A stretch of DNA of 36,390 bases from Pseudalkalibacillus berkeleyi (lineage in GTDB: Bacteria > Bacillota > Bacilli > Bacillales > Fictibacillaceae). Of the stretch, positions 16,040 through 24,783 are shown one piece after another. A program made the position numbers and the translations under genes. The stretch covers positions 1-36,390 of the forward strand of contig NZ_JAKIJS010000007.1 of NCBI RefSeq assembly GCF_021608225.1, in the 5' to 3' direction. The notes under the pieces were generated by a model. It saw only the letters and a program-made list of their open reading frames with translations, did no database searches and was not told the DNA's origin. Position 1 is the first letter of the stretch; each line of letters starts with the position of its first letter.

Positions 16040-16621
16040 TTGAAAACATTCACGATAGCCTTAGCACTTATCTTATCATTCGGATTCATTTTTAGCCCAG
16101 AGATCGTCACTGAAAGTAAGGCAGCTCAAGGGAGTAACGATAAAACTGAATACATGCATACTCAAGAAGATACTGAAAATAAAATACAAACTGAACAACC
16201 AAATACACAAACGAACACGACTGTGTCCCGTCAAGTGAAGGATAACAATGAAATGAGTAAGACAGAGGAACAGATGAACTACATACGTGAACGTATCAGT
16301 ATTGCGCAAACGAAATCTGAGGTCGAAGCCATAATGGGTACGGAATATAGGGAGCACCTTAATGCAATGGAAGGCACAACAATGTGGACATATGATCTTC
16401 TCACAGCGAAAGGTTATCAGTTCACAGGAGAAATGGATGAGGTAGATATTCAAGGCTTACTGAACGGAGATGTAAATATCGCTTTGTCTATTAACTGGAA
16501 TGAACAGACTGGGAAATCTGACTTTGTATCCGTCCATTACACGAATGGAAAAGAAAACACACTTTGTAACTATCGAATTTTTGAAGATGGATCATCGAAA
16601 GACAGCTGTTACCAATACTAG
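16040..16621 (+). CDS. secreted protein of unknown function
   Basis: About 193 residues starting at TTG; a second TTG lies one codon earlier, and AGGGGG is best spaced for the one at 16040. The N-terminal hydrophobic segment followed by SKAAQG looks like a signal peptide without a lipobox. A Thr/Gln/Asn-rich linker (about 35-75) leads to a C-terminal domain with RISIAQTKSEVEAIMG, TTMWTYDLL and IALSINW. This layout is reminiscent of SmpA/OmlA-like domains (an 'I..GxTKxEVxxxxG' start), but that is a resemblance only. An ECF-type promoter (TGAAAC-N17-CGTC) suggests expression under envelope stress. Two cysteines near the C-terminus may form a disulphide. Confidence 0.75.
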   Translation: MKTFTIALALILSFGFIFSPEIVTESKAAQGSNDKTEYMHTQEDTENKIQTEQPNTQTNTTVSRQVKDNNEMSKTEEQMNYIRERISIAQTKSEVEAIMGTEYREHLNAMEGTTMWTYDLLTAKGYQFTGEMDEVDIQGLLNGDVNIALSINWNEQTGKSDFVSVHYTNGKENTLCNYRIFEDGSSKDSCYQY

Positions 16622-16630
16622 GTACTCTTG

Positions 16631-16660
16631 AAAGACCCTCTTTCACATATGAGGGTCTTT
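16631..16660. terminator. bidirectional terminator
   Basis: AAAGACCCTC and GAGGGTCTTT pair perfectly around a 10-base loop, with T-rich sequence on the plus side. It lies between two convergent genes, and the stop of the minus-strand gene is in the loop. Confidence 0.85.
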
Positions 16661-16900
16661 CTTTATATATTTTCTTGGAAGTTTAAAGTATAACGCCAAT
16701 CCAATGGCAATGATCCAGAAAAGGATCCGGATTACACTTCGATGCTGATACAAGAACGTGATTAATGGAGGGTGATGTTCTGGGGAGACCAATCTACTAC
16801 CATGATCAAAGAAAATTAAATTTGTGCTGATATCAAAGAATGTATAAATGAAATCTGCCAAAATAACGAATAAAAAACAACTCAAAAAAACTTTCCCCAT
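16643..16900 (-). CDS. small membrane protein
   Basis: An 85-residue protein with two hydrophobic segments (about 3-22 and 57-76) and a basic C-terminus (KLPRKYIKKD). A GGGGGG ribosome site stands eight bases before the ATG, and the gene ends in a bidirectional terminator; both support a real gene. Function unknown. It could be a paralogue of small DUF membrane proteins seen in Bacillus, but I cannot place it. Confidence 0.6.
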   Translation of the reverse strand: MGKVFLSCFLFVILADFIYTFFDISTNLIFFDHGSRLVSPEHHPPLITFLYQHRSVIRILFWIIAIGLALYFKLPRKYIKKDPHM

Positions 16901-16952
16901 TACTACATCCCCCCAAATGAATTCTACAATAAATTTCCATTTAAATGTAATA

Positions 16953-16973
16953 AAAAAGACCCAAAAACGGGTC
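16953..16973 (-). terminator. terminator of tRNA-Arg
   Basis: Minus-strand GACCC-GTTTTT-GGGTC followed by TTTTTTATT, 13 bases after the tRNA. Confidence 0.85.
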
Positions 16974-16985
16974 GTATACCTCTAA

Positions 16986-17061
16986 TGGCGGCCCCGGCAG
17001 GAATCGAACCTGCGACGCACGGTTTAGGAAACCGACGCTCTATCCACTGAGCTACGGGGCC
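16986..17061 (-). tRNA. tRNA-Arg (anticodon CCT)
   Basis: A 76-base cloverleaf: acceptor GGCCCCG/CGGGGCC, D-arm GCTC/GAGC, anticodon loop TTCCTAA with anticodon CCT (reads AGG), and T-arm GCAGG-TTCGAAT-CCTGC. The terminal CCA is encoded. It stands alone with its own terminator. Confidence 0.97.
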
Positions 17062-17099
17062 GTTTTTTTGAATGCACTCTTTATTATAATGATTTAGAG

Positions 17100-17429
17100 G
17101 CATTCCGTAAATATATTGGAACAAATCGTCTCAGCCACTTATGAAACGTACATTGTTTACATATACATGGACATATACCGTGCAAATACCTTTAACATCG
17201 GTAACATATGGAAGAATTTTCTCACCATTTGCAATACCGAAAACCTTACTTGCTTCATATGATATATAGAAAACTGGTATTCGCTAACTCAATTCGTTTA
17301 TTCTTTAGTGAAAATGAATATATTCTATACATTTCCATGAGTAAATAACCGATATTAAAGGAAAAGATAGGTATAAAATCGAATATGTAATTATGCGTAT
17401 ACTAGTCATTCTCGAGAGGGGTTGGATCC
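17100..17429. other. gene-free region upstream of phoH
   Basis: About 330 A/T-rich bases. I found no ORF with a ribosome site, no hairpin-terminator and no convincing promoter, although several imperfect -10-like sequences occur. It should contain the promoters of tRNA-Arg (minus) and phoH (plus). Confidence 0.5.
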
Positions 17430-18827
17430 TTGAACAAGATCTATATCTTGGACACAAATGTTATTTTACATGACCCTGCTTCAATTTTTAAATATGCAGG
17501 GAACGATGTTGTCATCCCAGCTGTAGTCGTTGAAGAAATCGATTCAAAAAAGCGATTGCAAGATGAAGTTGGTCGAAATGCTCGGGAGTTTGGCCGACAG
17601 TATAAGACTTTGCGCGAAAAATACAAAGATCGCCTACATGAACCTTTTCCACTTGATCATGGTGGAACACTTGTGATTGAACTAAATCATCGCTCTTTTG
17701 AAAACATCAAGGGCATTTTTAATGAAGATTCCAATGACAATCGTATTTTGGCTGTCGCGGTGAATATCGCAATTGAGCAACCAAAAAGAGATGTCGTCTT
17801 GGTTTCAAATGATATTTTGTTGATTGCGAAAGCTGATGCTTTGAAAAAATCTTTGAATACATTAAACTTCAAAGCACAATTATATGAGAACGATCGTCTC
17901 GTTGAAAGCTCCCTCACCATTCACAAAGGCTACCACGAAATTATGGTATCCCCTGAGTTAATTAATGCATTTCATGCCAGTCATGAACTCCCTCTTTCTA
18001 AGCTTACCGAATATCTGCAAACCGATGTCTTTCCACAGGATTTCCTACTCATGAAAAGTAATACAGGGACAAACCAATCCGCTTTAGGACGGGTCCTCAT
18101 GAAAACAAATAGGCTTGTATGTAGACCATTATTCCATACGGATGATGATTCTTTCATATGGGGTTTACGTCCAAAAAATGTTGAGCAACGTATGTTCTTA
18201 GAAATGTTGCTTGATCCTAAAGTTGAAATGGTATGTGCGATCGGTAAAGCTGGTACAGGGAAAACATTACTCGCATTAGCTGCTGCTCTTCACGAGACTC
18301 AAGATATGAAGCATTACACGAAAATTACCGTTGCCCGTCCAATCGTTCCAATGGGAAAAGACATCGGATATTTACCTGGGGAAAAGGATGAAAAGCTCCG
18401 CCCTTGGATGCAGCCAATCTTTGACAACTTGGAACAGCTTTTCAATATTGATCCTGATTCTAATAAGAAAAATGATAAAAATGGCGGTATGCCTAAGATT
18501 GAGAAAGAAATTGAACAATTGAATATGGAAATTGAAGCACTCACCTATATTAGAGGACGGAGCATTCCGAATCAGTTTATCATCATTGATGAAGCACAAA
18601 ACCTGACGAAGCATGAAGTGAAAACAATTGTCAGTCGTGCTGGAAAAGGAACGAAAATCGTACTGGTCGGGGACCCTGACCAAATCGACCATCCTTACCT
18701 CGATTCAGTGAATAATGGACTGACTTACACAATTGAGCGATTAAAGTCTGAAGAAGAAATTGGCATTATCCGACTTTCACGCACAGAACGCTCTAATCTA
18801 GCTGAAAAAGCTGCTCGATATCTGTAA
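17430..18827 (+). CDS. ylaK: PIN domain-PhoH ATPase (YlaK type)
   Basis: A 465-residue two-domain protein. The N-terminal PIN nuclease domain (about 1-150) begins YILDTNVILHDP and keeps further acidic residues (VVEEIDSKKR, DNRILAVA, VLVSNDILLIAKAD). The C-terminal PhoH domain has Walker A GKAGTGKT (about 273-280) and Walker B FIIIDEAQN (about 385). Related PIN-PhoH (PhoH2/YlaK) proteins are RNA helicase-nucleases, and B. subtilis YlaK has this architecture. The start is TTG; GAGAGGGG upstream is spaced somewhat wide. It is single-gene, head-on to replication if the origin lies to the right, and followed by a long structured inverted repeat. Confidence 0.93.
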   Translation: MNKIYILDTNVILHDPASIFKYAGNDVVIPAVVVEEIDSKKRLQDEVGRNAREFGRQYKTLREKYKDRLHEPFPLDHGGTLVIELNHRSFENIKGIFNEDSNDNRILAVAVNIAIEQPKRDVVLVSNDILLIAKADALKKSLNTLNFKAQLYENDRLVESSLTIHKGYHEIMVSPELINAFHASHELPLSKLTEYLQTDVFPQDFLLMKSNTGTNQSALGRVLMKTNRLVCRPLFHTDDDSFIWGLRPKNVEQRMFLEMLLDPKVEMVCAIGKAGTGKTLLALAAALHETQDMKHYTKITVARPIVPMGKDIGYLPGEKDEKLRPWMQPIFDNLEQLFNIDPDSNKKNDKNGGMPKIEKEIEQLNMEIEALTYIRGRSIPNQFIIIDEAQNLTKHEVKTIVSRAGKGTKIVLVGDPDQIDHPYLDSVNNGLTYTIERLKSEEEIGIIRLSRTERSNLAEKAARYL

Positions 18828-18841
18828 ATTATTTCGATGTT

Positions 18842-18930
18842 AAAGTGCCTGATATGCCTCTATGAAAGGATTTTTATCTCCTAGCCATAGACGAGAGACG
18901 AACGTTTTTCTTGAAAATATCGGGCACTTT
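18842..18930 (+). repeat. long structured inverted repeat after phoH
   Basis: AAAGTGCCTGATAT (18842-18855) pairs with ATATCGGGCACTTT (18917-18930) over 14 bp with one wobble. The 61-base interior can form a second stem TCTATG/CATAGA enclosing AGGA/TCCT. The T tail is short (CACTTTATTT), so it may be a terminator, an mRNA 3'-end stabiliser or a small mobile repeat. Confidence 0.55.
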
Positions 18931-18957
18931 ATTTACGCTCGTTTTTCTATTTGAACC

Positions 18958-18986
18958 TGTCGATATATGTCACCATGTGGTACAAT
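18958..18986 (+). promoter_or_regulatory. dgk-dck promoter
   Basis: TGTCGA (weak -35), 17 bases, TACAAT (18981-18986) with an extended TGG in front. A good ribosome site (AGGAGG) and the dgk ATG follow 36 bases later. Confidence 0.5.
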
Positions 18987-19021
18987 GATATTTGTCTATT
19001 TCGTACATAGGAGGCACTTTT

Positions 19022-19663
19022 ATGGATAAAACTCCCTTCATCGCGGTGGAAGGTCCTATCGGTGTCGGTAAAACATCTTTAGCCAAAGCGATTAGTGATC
19101 GATTCAATTATCATCTGCTTAAAGAAATTGTCGAAGAGAATCCTTTTCTCGGAAAATTCTATGATGATATTGAGGAATGGAGCTTTCAAACCGAAATGTT
19201 CTTTCTTTGCAATCGTTTCAAGCAGCTAGAAGATATCGATCGATTATTCTTAGAACATAAATCCCCCGTTGTTTCGGACTATCATATTTTCAAGAACCGA
19301 ATCTTTGCTATGCGAACATTGAAAGACGTTCATTTTCAAAAGTATATGCAAATCTTCGAAATTCTCACAAAGGACATGCCCTCTCCTAACATGGTGATTT
19401 ACATGAAAGCGAGTTTGGATACATTGTTGAATCGTATTTCGCTAAGAGGAAGAGACATCGAAAAGAATATTGACCCGAGTTATTTAGAGCAACTATCTAA
19501 AGACTATGACCTATTCATGTATCAATTTCAAAAGCATCATCCAGAAATTCCAGTGATGACAATTGATGGAGATCACATTGATTTTGTACAAAACCCAGAC
19601 CAATTAGAGGAAATCTTAAGAACAGTCCAAGAGACTTTTCACAAAAAGGAAGTGAAGCAATGA
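19022..19663 (+). CDS. dgk: deoxyguanosine kinase
   Basis: Salvage kinase phosphorylating deoxyguanosine with ATP; it matches B. subtilis YaaG/Dgk. The P-loop GPIGVGKTSLAKAI is at about 10-23, WSFQTEMFFL follows, and the lid-type arginines lie in NRISLRGRDIEKNI. The reading frame is open ten codons further up, but AGGAGG is correctly spaced only for the ATG at 19022 (213 residues). It overlaps the next kinase gene by four bases (ATGA). Confidence 0.93.
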   Translation: MDKTPFIAVEGPIGVGKTSLAKAISDRFNYHLLKEIVEENPFLGKFYDDIEEWSFQTEMFFLCNRFKQLEDIDRLFLEHKSPVVSDYHIFKNRIFAMRTLKDVHFQKYMQIFEILTKDMPSPNMVIYMKASLDTLLNRISLRGRDIEKNIDPSYLEQLSKDYDLFMYQFQKHHPEIPVMTIDGDHIDFVQNPDQLEEILRTVQETFHKKEVKQ

Positions 19664-20331
19664 GCATCCATGAGAAATACAACATTCCAAAAAACGCTGT
19701 CATAACGGTTGCCGGAACAGTAGGTGTCGGTAAATCCACAATGACAAAGGCGATTGCTAATAAGCTCTCATTCGAAACCTCAATGGAAAAAGTCGATACA
19801 AATCCTTACTTGGACAAGTTCTATCATGATTTCGAACGTTGGAGCTTTCATTTACAAATCTATTTCCTTGCAGAACGTTTTAAAGAACAAAAGCGTATGT
19901 TTGAGCAAGGTGGAGGGTTTGTACAAGATCGATCCATTTATGAAGATACAGGCATTTTTGCGAAAATGCATTATGATAAAGGGACGATGACAAATATTGA
20001 CTATGAAACCTATACAAGTCTTTTCGAGGCGATGGTCATGACACCGTTCTTCCCTCATCCAGATGTATTAATTTACATTGAAGGAAGTCTGCAGGACATC
20101 ATTGACCGTATTCAAGTTCGTGGACGTCCGATGGAACAGCAAACGCCTACTGCCTATTGGAAAGAAATGCACGGCCGCTATGAAAATTGGATTAACAACT
20201 TTACAACATGTCCAGTACTCAAGATCAACATTAATGATTACGACTTGATTCAAAATCCCGAATCAGTGGAACCAATTTTGAAAAAGATTGGTGAAACGAT
20301 CAACGGTAATCGAAACCTACAGCACGTGTAA
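19660..20331 (+). CDS. dck: deoxyadenosine/deoxycytidine kinase
   Basis: Second salvage kinase, 223 residues, matching B. subtilis YaaF/Dck. P-loop GTVGVGKSTMTKAI (about 19-32), WSFHLQIYFL, substrate-site QDRSIYED and lid RIQVRGRPMEQ are all present. It is clearly homologous to the dgk product encoded just upstream, and its start overlaps the dgk stop, so the pair is translationally coupled. A small palindromic element that can act as terminator follows. Confidence 0.93.
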   Translation: MSIHEKYNIPKNAVITVAGTVGVGKSTMTKAIANKLSFETSMEKVDTNPYLDKFYHDFERWSFHLQIYFLAERFKEQKRMFEQGGGFVQDRSIYEDTGIFAKMHYDKGTMTNIDYETYTSLFEAMVMTPFFPHPDVLIYIEGSLQDIIDRIQVRGRPMEQQTPTAYWKEMHGRYENWINNFTTCPVLKININDYDLIQNPESVEPILKKIGETINGNRNLQHV

Positions 20332-20352
20332 GAAAAACATAAATGCAAAAGT

Positions 20353-20464
20353 GGCTGTCTAAAAAGCCCCAAATTTAAACAAGAACAAGTATTGTCTTCC
20401 TTCTACTTGTTCTTGTTTTCTAATGAAATGATTTAGTCAAAAATGAGTTGCTTTCAGGACAGCC
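20353..20464. mobile_element. MITE-like 112-bp palindromic element
   Basis: Ends GGCTGTC (20353-20359) and GACAGCC (20458-20464) are inverted. In the centre AACAAGAACAAGTA (20378-20391) and TACTTGTTCTTGTT (20404-20417) form a perfect 14-bp stem with a 12-base loop. The right end runs into CTTTTTT on the plus strand, so it can terminate dck, and it separates that gene from the convergent aro operon. The GGCTGTCTAAAAAG end resembles ends of IS1182-like elements as I remember them; not checked. Confidence 0.6.
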
Positions 20465-20472
20465 CTTTTTTA

Positions 20473-21312
20473 TTATATACTTTTCTCTAGCAGAACCTCT
20501 TGTAGTCCCCACTTCTCTTTAAGTCGATCCATTTCTCCGGATAAATGCATTTCTTCATGCCAAAGCGCAATCCAATTTTGATAATCAAGATCTCCTCTAT
20601 GGACCATATAAACTTTCTCACTTTTTGCGAACTTTTCATTCACATATCCAGGATACAATCGATGGTCCAGATTGGAATGATAAACCGCTTCAATATGGTC
20701 TGTAATCATCACATCAACTTCTCCAGTAGCAACCATTTCGGGGATTGATAAATTTTGATCCACTACGATGACATTCGCATGCTTGATGTTCTTTCGGACA
20801 AAACGTTCATTCGTACCCCCAGGATTTAGACCAATACGAACGGAAGGTTGATCAATATCTGATACGCATTGATATTTAAGCTTGTCCTCACGGCGTACTA
20901 ACGGTGCTTTGCAGTCTCTGAAATAAGGTTGGGTCAGATGCGCGATTTTCTGCCGTTCAAGATTTCGACTTACCCCACCCATTGCAATATCAAAACGATC
21001 CGACGTGAGATCATCCATTAAACTCGACCATGTCGTTTGGACAAACTGTACTTTTACCCCAAGTTGATCTGCTAATAAATGGGCAACATCTATATCAAAG
21101 CCTTCGAACTGACTGGTATGCGGATTTAAATACGTAAATGGCTTGTAATCACCCGACGTTCCAACACGTATGATGCCTTTATCGAGAATTTCATCCAACC
21201 GTGAAGTGATCAACGATCCTGAGTCTGTCACAAGTGAAGGGGTGTTAAAAAAAGCCTCACTCCCTAATTGTCGAATATTCATGGTTTCACGTTCAGAAAG
21301 ATTTCTTTTCAT
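20473..21312 (-). CDS. pheC: cytosolic cyclohexadienyl dehydratase-like protein (PheC type)
   Basis: A 279-residue protein with the periplasmic-binding-protein fold (SBP family 3). The sequence follows PheC-type cyclohexadienyl dehydratases closely: DEILDKGIIRVGTSGDYKPF, YLNPHTSQFEGFDIDVAHLL, TTWSSLMDDLTSDRFDIAMG, GGVSRNLERQ and NPGGTNERF (about 163-171), the motif that I believe carries the catalytic Glu. Such enzymes convert prephenate or arogenate to phenylpyruvate or phenylalanine. There is no signal peptide and no lipobox; the first 35 residues are polar, so it should stay in the cytosol. GGAGGGG supports the start. It is the last gene of the aroC-hisC-tyrA operon under a Phe T-box, which argues for the enzyme and against an amino-acid-binding protein. 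Confidence 0.8.
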   Translation of the reverse strand: MKRNLSERETMNIRQLGSEAFFNTPSLVTDSGSLITSRLDEILDKGIIRVGTSGDYKPFTYLNPHTSQFEGFDIDVAHLLADQLGVKVQFVQTTWSSLMDDLTSDRFDIAMGGVSRNLERQKIAHLTQPYFRDCKAPLVRREDKLKYQCVSDIDQPSVRIGLNPGGTNERFVRKNIKHANVIVVDQNLSIPEMVATGEVDVMITDHIEAVYHSNLDHRLYPGYVNEKFAKSEKVYMVHRGDLDYQNWIALWHEEMHLSGEMDRLKEKWGLQEVLLEKSI

Positions 21313-21343
21313 ATTCTTCCCCTCCTAATGACGATGTTTATGG

Positions 21344-22438
21344 TTAAGCTTTGTACGTTTCGTATTGATGTTGCTCAATGATTTTCTTGGCTTTCTCACG
21401 GTCTTCGTCAGTTCGAAAACTAATTCTTAGAACTCCGTAGACATCCTCGCGTGCTTCAATGATCCGTATATTCGTAATGCTTATGTTTCCTTCAGCAAGT
21501 ATCGTTGTGATGTGTGAGATTACCCCAGCTTGGTCTAACACGTCAACATATAAATCGTAGAATGAACGAATCGCACCTTTTGATCCTTCTGGCATCGCAT
21601 CACGGTATTGTTTCGCTCCTGAAAAATAATCGTAGATACGATCTCGATCCCCTTTTGCGACAAGGTCTCTCACTTCATTCATCTCAATCATCCACTCATC
21701 CATCAGATAGAGAATATTTTCTTGATTATGTTGAATGATATCCCGCCACATTGACGGACTACTTGAAGCAATGCGTGTAATATCTTTAAATCCACCTGCA
21801 GCTAAGCGGTGAATCAAGTCATTTTTCTCTGCTTGGTCTTGGACTTGTCGAACAAGACTTGCCGCCATTACATGCGGAAAATGACTAATTACACCCGTAA
21901 CGAGATCATGCTCATCCGCTTCCATCATCTGAAAATTTGCTTTCGTTCCCTTTAACCAGCCTTTCAGTTCAACTACTTTTTCATTTGGCGTCTTTGGTAG
22001 TAAAGTGAATATATAAAAGGCATTTTCAAATAAATGACCCTTAGCACTACCGACACCTGATTTATGTGAGCCTGCCATCGGATGACCGCCGATAAAAGTA
22101 ACCCCTTTTTGCTGTAAAGGTTCTGCTTTTTTTAAGATATTGCCTTTCGTACTTCCAACGTCTGTTATGATGACATTCGGCTTCAATGTAAAGCTATTTA
22201 AGGCTTCTATTAATCGCAGTGTCTCCTCTACAGGTGTAGCAAATACGATTAAATCTGCCTGTTCCGCTTCTTCACGTAAATGGATAGAATAATCATCAAT
22301 CACTTGTAGTGTTTTTGCTAACTTGCACTCTTCCTCATTCAAGTCATATCCGATGATTGTGGCATCATGTTCTTTTTTGATCGCTAATGCAAGGGATCCG
22401 CCGATTAAACCAACCCCTATGAGTAACACACGTCTGTT
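21344..22438 (-). CDS. tyrA: prephenate dehydrogenase
   Basis: NAD-dependent enzyme of tyrosine synthesis, prephenate to 4-hydroxyphenylpyruvate. N-terminal Rossmann motif LLIGVGLIGGSLALAI, catalytic-domain motifs GGHPMAGSHKSG and ITDVGSTKG, and a C-terminal ACT domain (last 75 residues: GVISHITTILAEGNISITNIRI), as in Bacillus TyrA, where it gives tyrosine feedback. The longest frame starts at 22486 inside hisC. The GTG at 22438 follows AAGGAG at a good distance and gives 364 residues, so I use it. The SD sequence overlaps the hisC stop. Confidence 0.94.
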   Translation of the reverse strand, partial: NRRVLLIGVGLIGGSLALAIKKEHDATIIGYDLNEEECKLAKTLQVIDDYSIHLREEAEQADLIVFATPVEETLRLIEALNSFTLKPNVIITDVGSTKGNILKKAEPLQQKGVTFIGGHPMAGSHKSGVGSAKGHLFENAFYIFTLLPKTPNEKVVELKGWLKGTKANFQMMEADEHDLVTGVISHFPHVMAASLVRQVQDQAEKNDLIHRLAAGGFKDITRIASSSPSMWRDIIQHNQENILYLMDEWMIEMNEVRDLVAKGDRDRIYDYFSGAKQYRDAMPEGSKGAIRSFYDLYVDVLDQAGVISHITTILAEGNISITNIRIIEAREDVYGVLRISFRTDEDREKAKKIIEQHQYETYKA

Positions 22439-22454
22439 CACAGCCTCGTTCTCC

Positions 22455-23546
22455 TTATGAAGACAATTTAATGGTTCGATGATCAACCAAAATTTCTTTT
22501 AATAAAGCAATAACTTGTTCATTTTCTTCATATTTTCCAACTGTTATTCGAATGCCATCTTTAATTGGTCTGACAATATATCCTCTCTGTATGAGATATT
22601 GGAACACTTCATCAAGATCTTGCTCTGGTTCAATATAAATAAAATTTCCTTGAGAAGGATAATATGGGATTTGGTATGCATTACAAAACGTATAAAATTG
22701 CTTTAAACCCTCTTGGTTACGGTTCTTGCTTTCTTCAATAAATGCTTGATCATCCAGTGCTGCACGAGCAGCAACTTGGGCGAACTGTGAAGTATTGAAT
22801 GGAAGTCTACTAATGTTGAACTGACTGATCAGTGTTGTATCGCCAATCGCATAACCGATGCGAAAACCTGCAAGCCCATACCCTTTTGAAAAAGTCCGTA
22901 ACACGAGTAAGTTATTATATTCGTTGACTAGTTTCATTGCGTCTGGATAATCTTCAGCTGTTACGTATTCGAAATACGCTTCATCTAAGACGACAAGCGT
23001 TTCATCTGGAACAGATTCTAATAATCCTCTTATCTCCGTTTCTGTCACATACGTTCCTGTCGGATTATTCGGATTACAGATCCAAACGATGCTCGTCTTT
23101 TCGTCAACTTCATTTTGCATACTGAGAAGATCATGTCGACCGTCTTTTAAAGGCACCGCTCTAATTTCACTCTTTTCAATGACTGCATGATGACGGAACT
23201 GTGGAAATGTAAAAGACGCCATAACAACATTCGATTCCGGTGTCAGTAGTGATCGACTAATAATCTGGATCATTTCATCTAAACCACTACTAAATAGCAA
23301 TTGTTGTTCTTCAATGTTCAGTTGTTTTGCAAGCTTCTCTCTCAAGTCTTCTGCTCTACTATCTGGATAATGTGCAAAATGTGAGATTGAACGTAATGCT
23401 TCTGAAATCTGTTCTGAACAACCGAATGGGTTCTCGTTTGACGCCAAGTTCACAATTTCAGTAAGACCGAGTTCCTTTTTCACATTGTCAATGGACTTTC
23501 CAGGATCATACGCCTGTAGAGATAGCAGCTGCTCTTTCACTTTCAT
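22455..23546 (-). CDS. hisC: histidinol-phosphate / aromatic aminotransferase
   Basis: Class II-fold PLP aminotransferase, 363 residues. The PLP lysine lies in RTFSKGYGLAGFRIGYA (Lys at about 222), and NPNNPTGTYV and VLDEAYFEY are present. In B. subtilis the hisC gene sits next to tyrA in the aro/trp cluster, and its product serves both histidine synthesis and the final transamination to Tyr and Phe. Here it lies between aroC and tyrA, so its main job in this operon is likely the transamination of phenylpyruvate and hydroxyphenylpyruvate. GGAGGAG precedes the ATG. Confidence 0.93.
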   Translation of the reverse strand: MKVKEQLLSLQAYDPGKSIDNVKKELGLTEIVNLASNENPFGCSEQISEALRSISHFAHYPDSRAEDLREKLAKQLNIEEQQLLFSSGLDEMIQIISRSLLTPESNVVMASFTFPQFRHHAVIEKSEIRAVPLKDGRHDLLSMQNEVDEKTSIVWICNPNNPTGTYVTETEIRGLLESVPDETLVVLDEAYFEYVTAEDYPDAMKLVNEYNNLLVLRTFSKGYGLAGFRIGYAIGDTTLISQFNISRLPFNTSQFAQVAARAALDDQAFIEESKNRNQEGLKQFYTFCNAYQIPYYPSQGNFIYIEPEQDLDEVFQYLIQRGYIVRPIKDGIRITVGKYEENEQVIALLKEILVDHRTIKLSS

Positions 23547-23572
23547 TTGATCTCCTCCAATGCTCGTATTTT

Positions 23573-24739
23573 CTAAAAGTCTCTCGCGGATTCACGATGC
23601 CTTCTTACATTTTCTTTAATGACATTCATTTGATCATTTCCAAACTGGTTGACGATCGCACTAGCAAGTTCCCATGCAACAACTGCTTCTGCTACAACAC
23701 TCGCAGCCGGTACAGCACAGCTATCCGATCGTTCTATACTTGCTTTAAAGGGTTCCTTCGAATCTATGTCTACACTTTGTAGTGGTTTGTATAAGGTCGG
23801 GATTGGTTTCATTACGCCGCGAACAACGACAGGCATTCCTGTTGTCATTCCGCCTTCAAAACCACCTGCATTGTTTGTTCGGCGTGTATAACCATCTTGT
23901 TCGTTCCATAATATTTCATCATGGACTTCACTTCCTGGACGATGGGCGGCTTCAAAACCAACGCCAATTTCCGCACCTTTGAATGCATTGATGCTCATAA
24001 TGGCACCGGCTAACTTTGCATCAAGTTTGTTGTCATACTGTGTGTAACTGCCAACTCCTACGGGCATTCCTTCAACAATTACTTCTACGATTCCACCGAT
24101 TGAATCTCCCTGTTCTTTAGCATCATCAATGGCTTTCATCATTTTCTTTTCGGCTTCAGAATCTAAGCAACGTACTGGGGAATCCTCTGCTTTCTGTCGT
24201 AAAGTTTCTAATGACTCACTATGTGTGGTGTTCGCTTTCACACCACCAATCTCAATTACATGTCCTGCAACTTGGATGCCTAGTTCGCTAAGAATTTGTT
24301 TCGCAACTGCGCCTGCTGCTACTCTAACCGTTGTCTCTCTCGCCGAAGAACGTTCAAGTACGTTCCGCATATCCCGGTGTCCGTATTTAATTGCACCATT
24401 CAAATCTGCATGTCCCGGGCGAGGTCTTGTGATTTGACGCTTTACCTCTTCATCATCCGCAATCGGTTCAGCTCCCATTATTTTTCTCCAATGTTGGAAG
24501 TCACGATTTTCAACCGTCAATGTAATCGGTGATCCTAATGTCGATCCATGACGGACACCACTTAATATATTTACCTGATCTTTCTCAATCTGCATTCTTC
24601 GTCCTCTGCCATAGCCTTTTTGTCTACGAGCAAGCTCACCATTAATATGACTAGCTGCTAGTGTTAAACCAGCAGGAACACCTTCAATAATTGTTGTTAG
24701 TTGGGGACCGTGTGACTCCCCTGCCGTCAAGTACCTCAT
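23573..24739 (-). CDS. aroC: chorismate synthase
   Basis: FMN-dependent final step of the shikimate pathway, EPSP to chorismate (called aroF in B. subtilis). The 388-residue length and the signatures [65 protein letters not shown] and [16 protein letters not shown] are all standard. GAGGAGG precedes the ATG. It is the first gene of the T-box operon; aroB, aroH, the trp genes and aroE, which often lie between aroC and hisC or after tyrA in bacilli, are absent here. Confidence 0.96.
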   Translation of the reverse strand: MRYLTAGESHGPQLTTIIEGVPAGLTLAASHINGELARRQKGYGRGRRMQIEKDQVNILSGVRHGSTLGSPITLTVENRDFQHWRKIMGAEPIADDEEVKRQITRPRPGHADLNGAIKYGHRDMRNVLERSSARETTVRVAAGAVAKQILSELGIQVAGHVIEIGGVKANTTHSESLETLRQKAEDSPVRCLDSEAEKKMMKAIDDAKEQGDSIGGIVEVIVEGMPVGVGSYTQYDNKLDAKLAGAIMSINAFKGAEIGVGFEAAHRPGSEVHDEILWNEQDGYTRRTNNAGGFEGGMTTGMPVVVRGVMKPIPTLYKPLQSVDIDSKEPFKASIERSDSCAVPAASVVAEAVVAWELASAIVNQFGNDQMNVIKENVRRHRESARDF

Positions 24740-24783
24740 CCAAATCCTCCTCGCATGAAATTAAGAAACCATTTCTATAAATA

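Noticed and set aside
20473-21312. Annotation as an amino-acid ABC transporter substrate-binding protein
   Set aside because: No signal peptide or lipobox, no transporter genes beside it, operon with tyrA and aroC, and dehydratase-type motifs. Kept as the main alternative if biochemistry fails.
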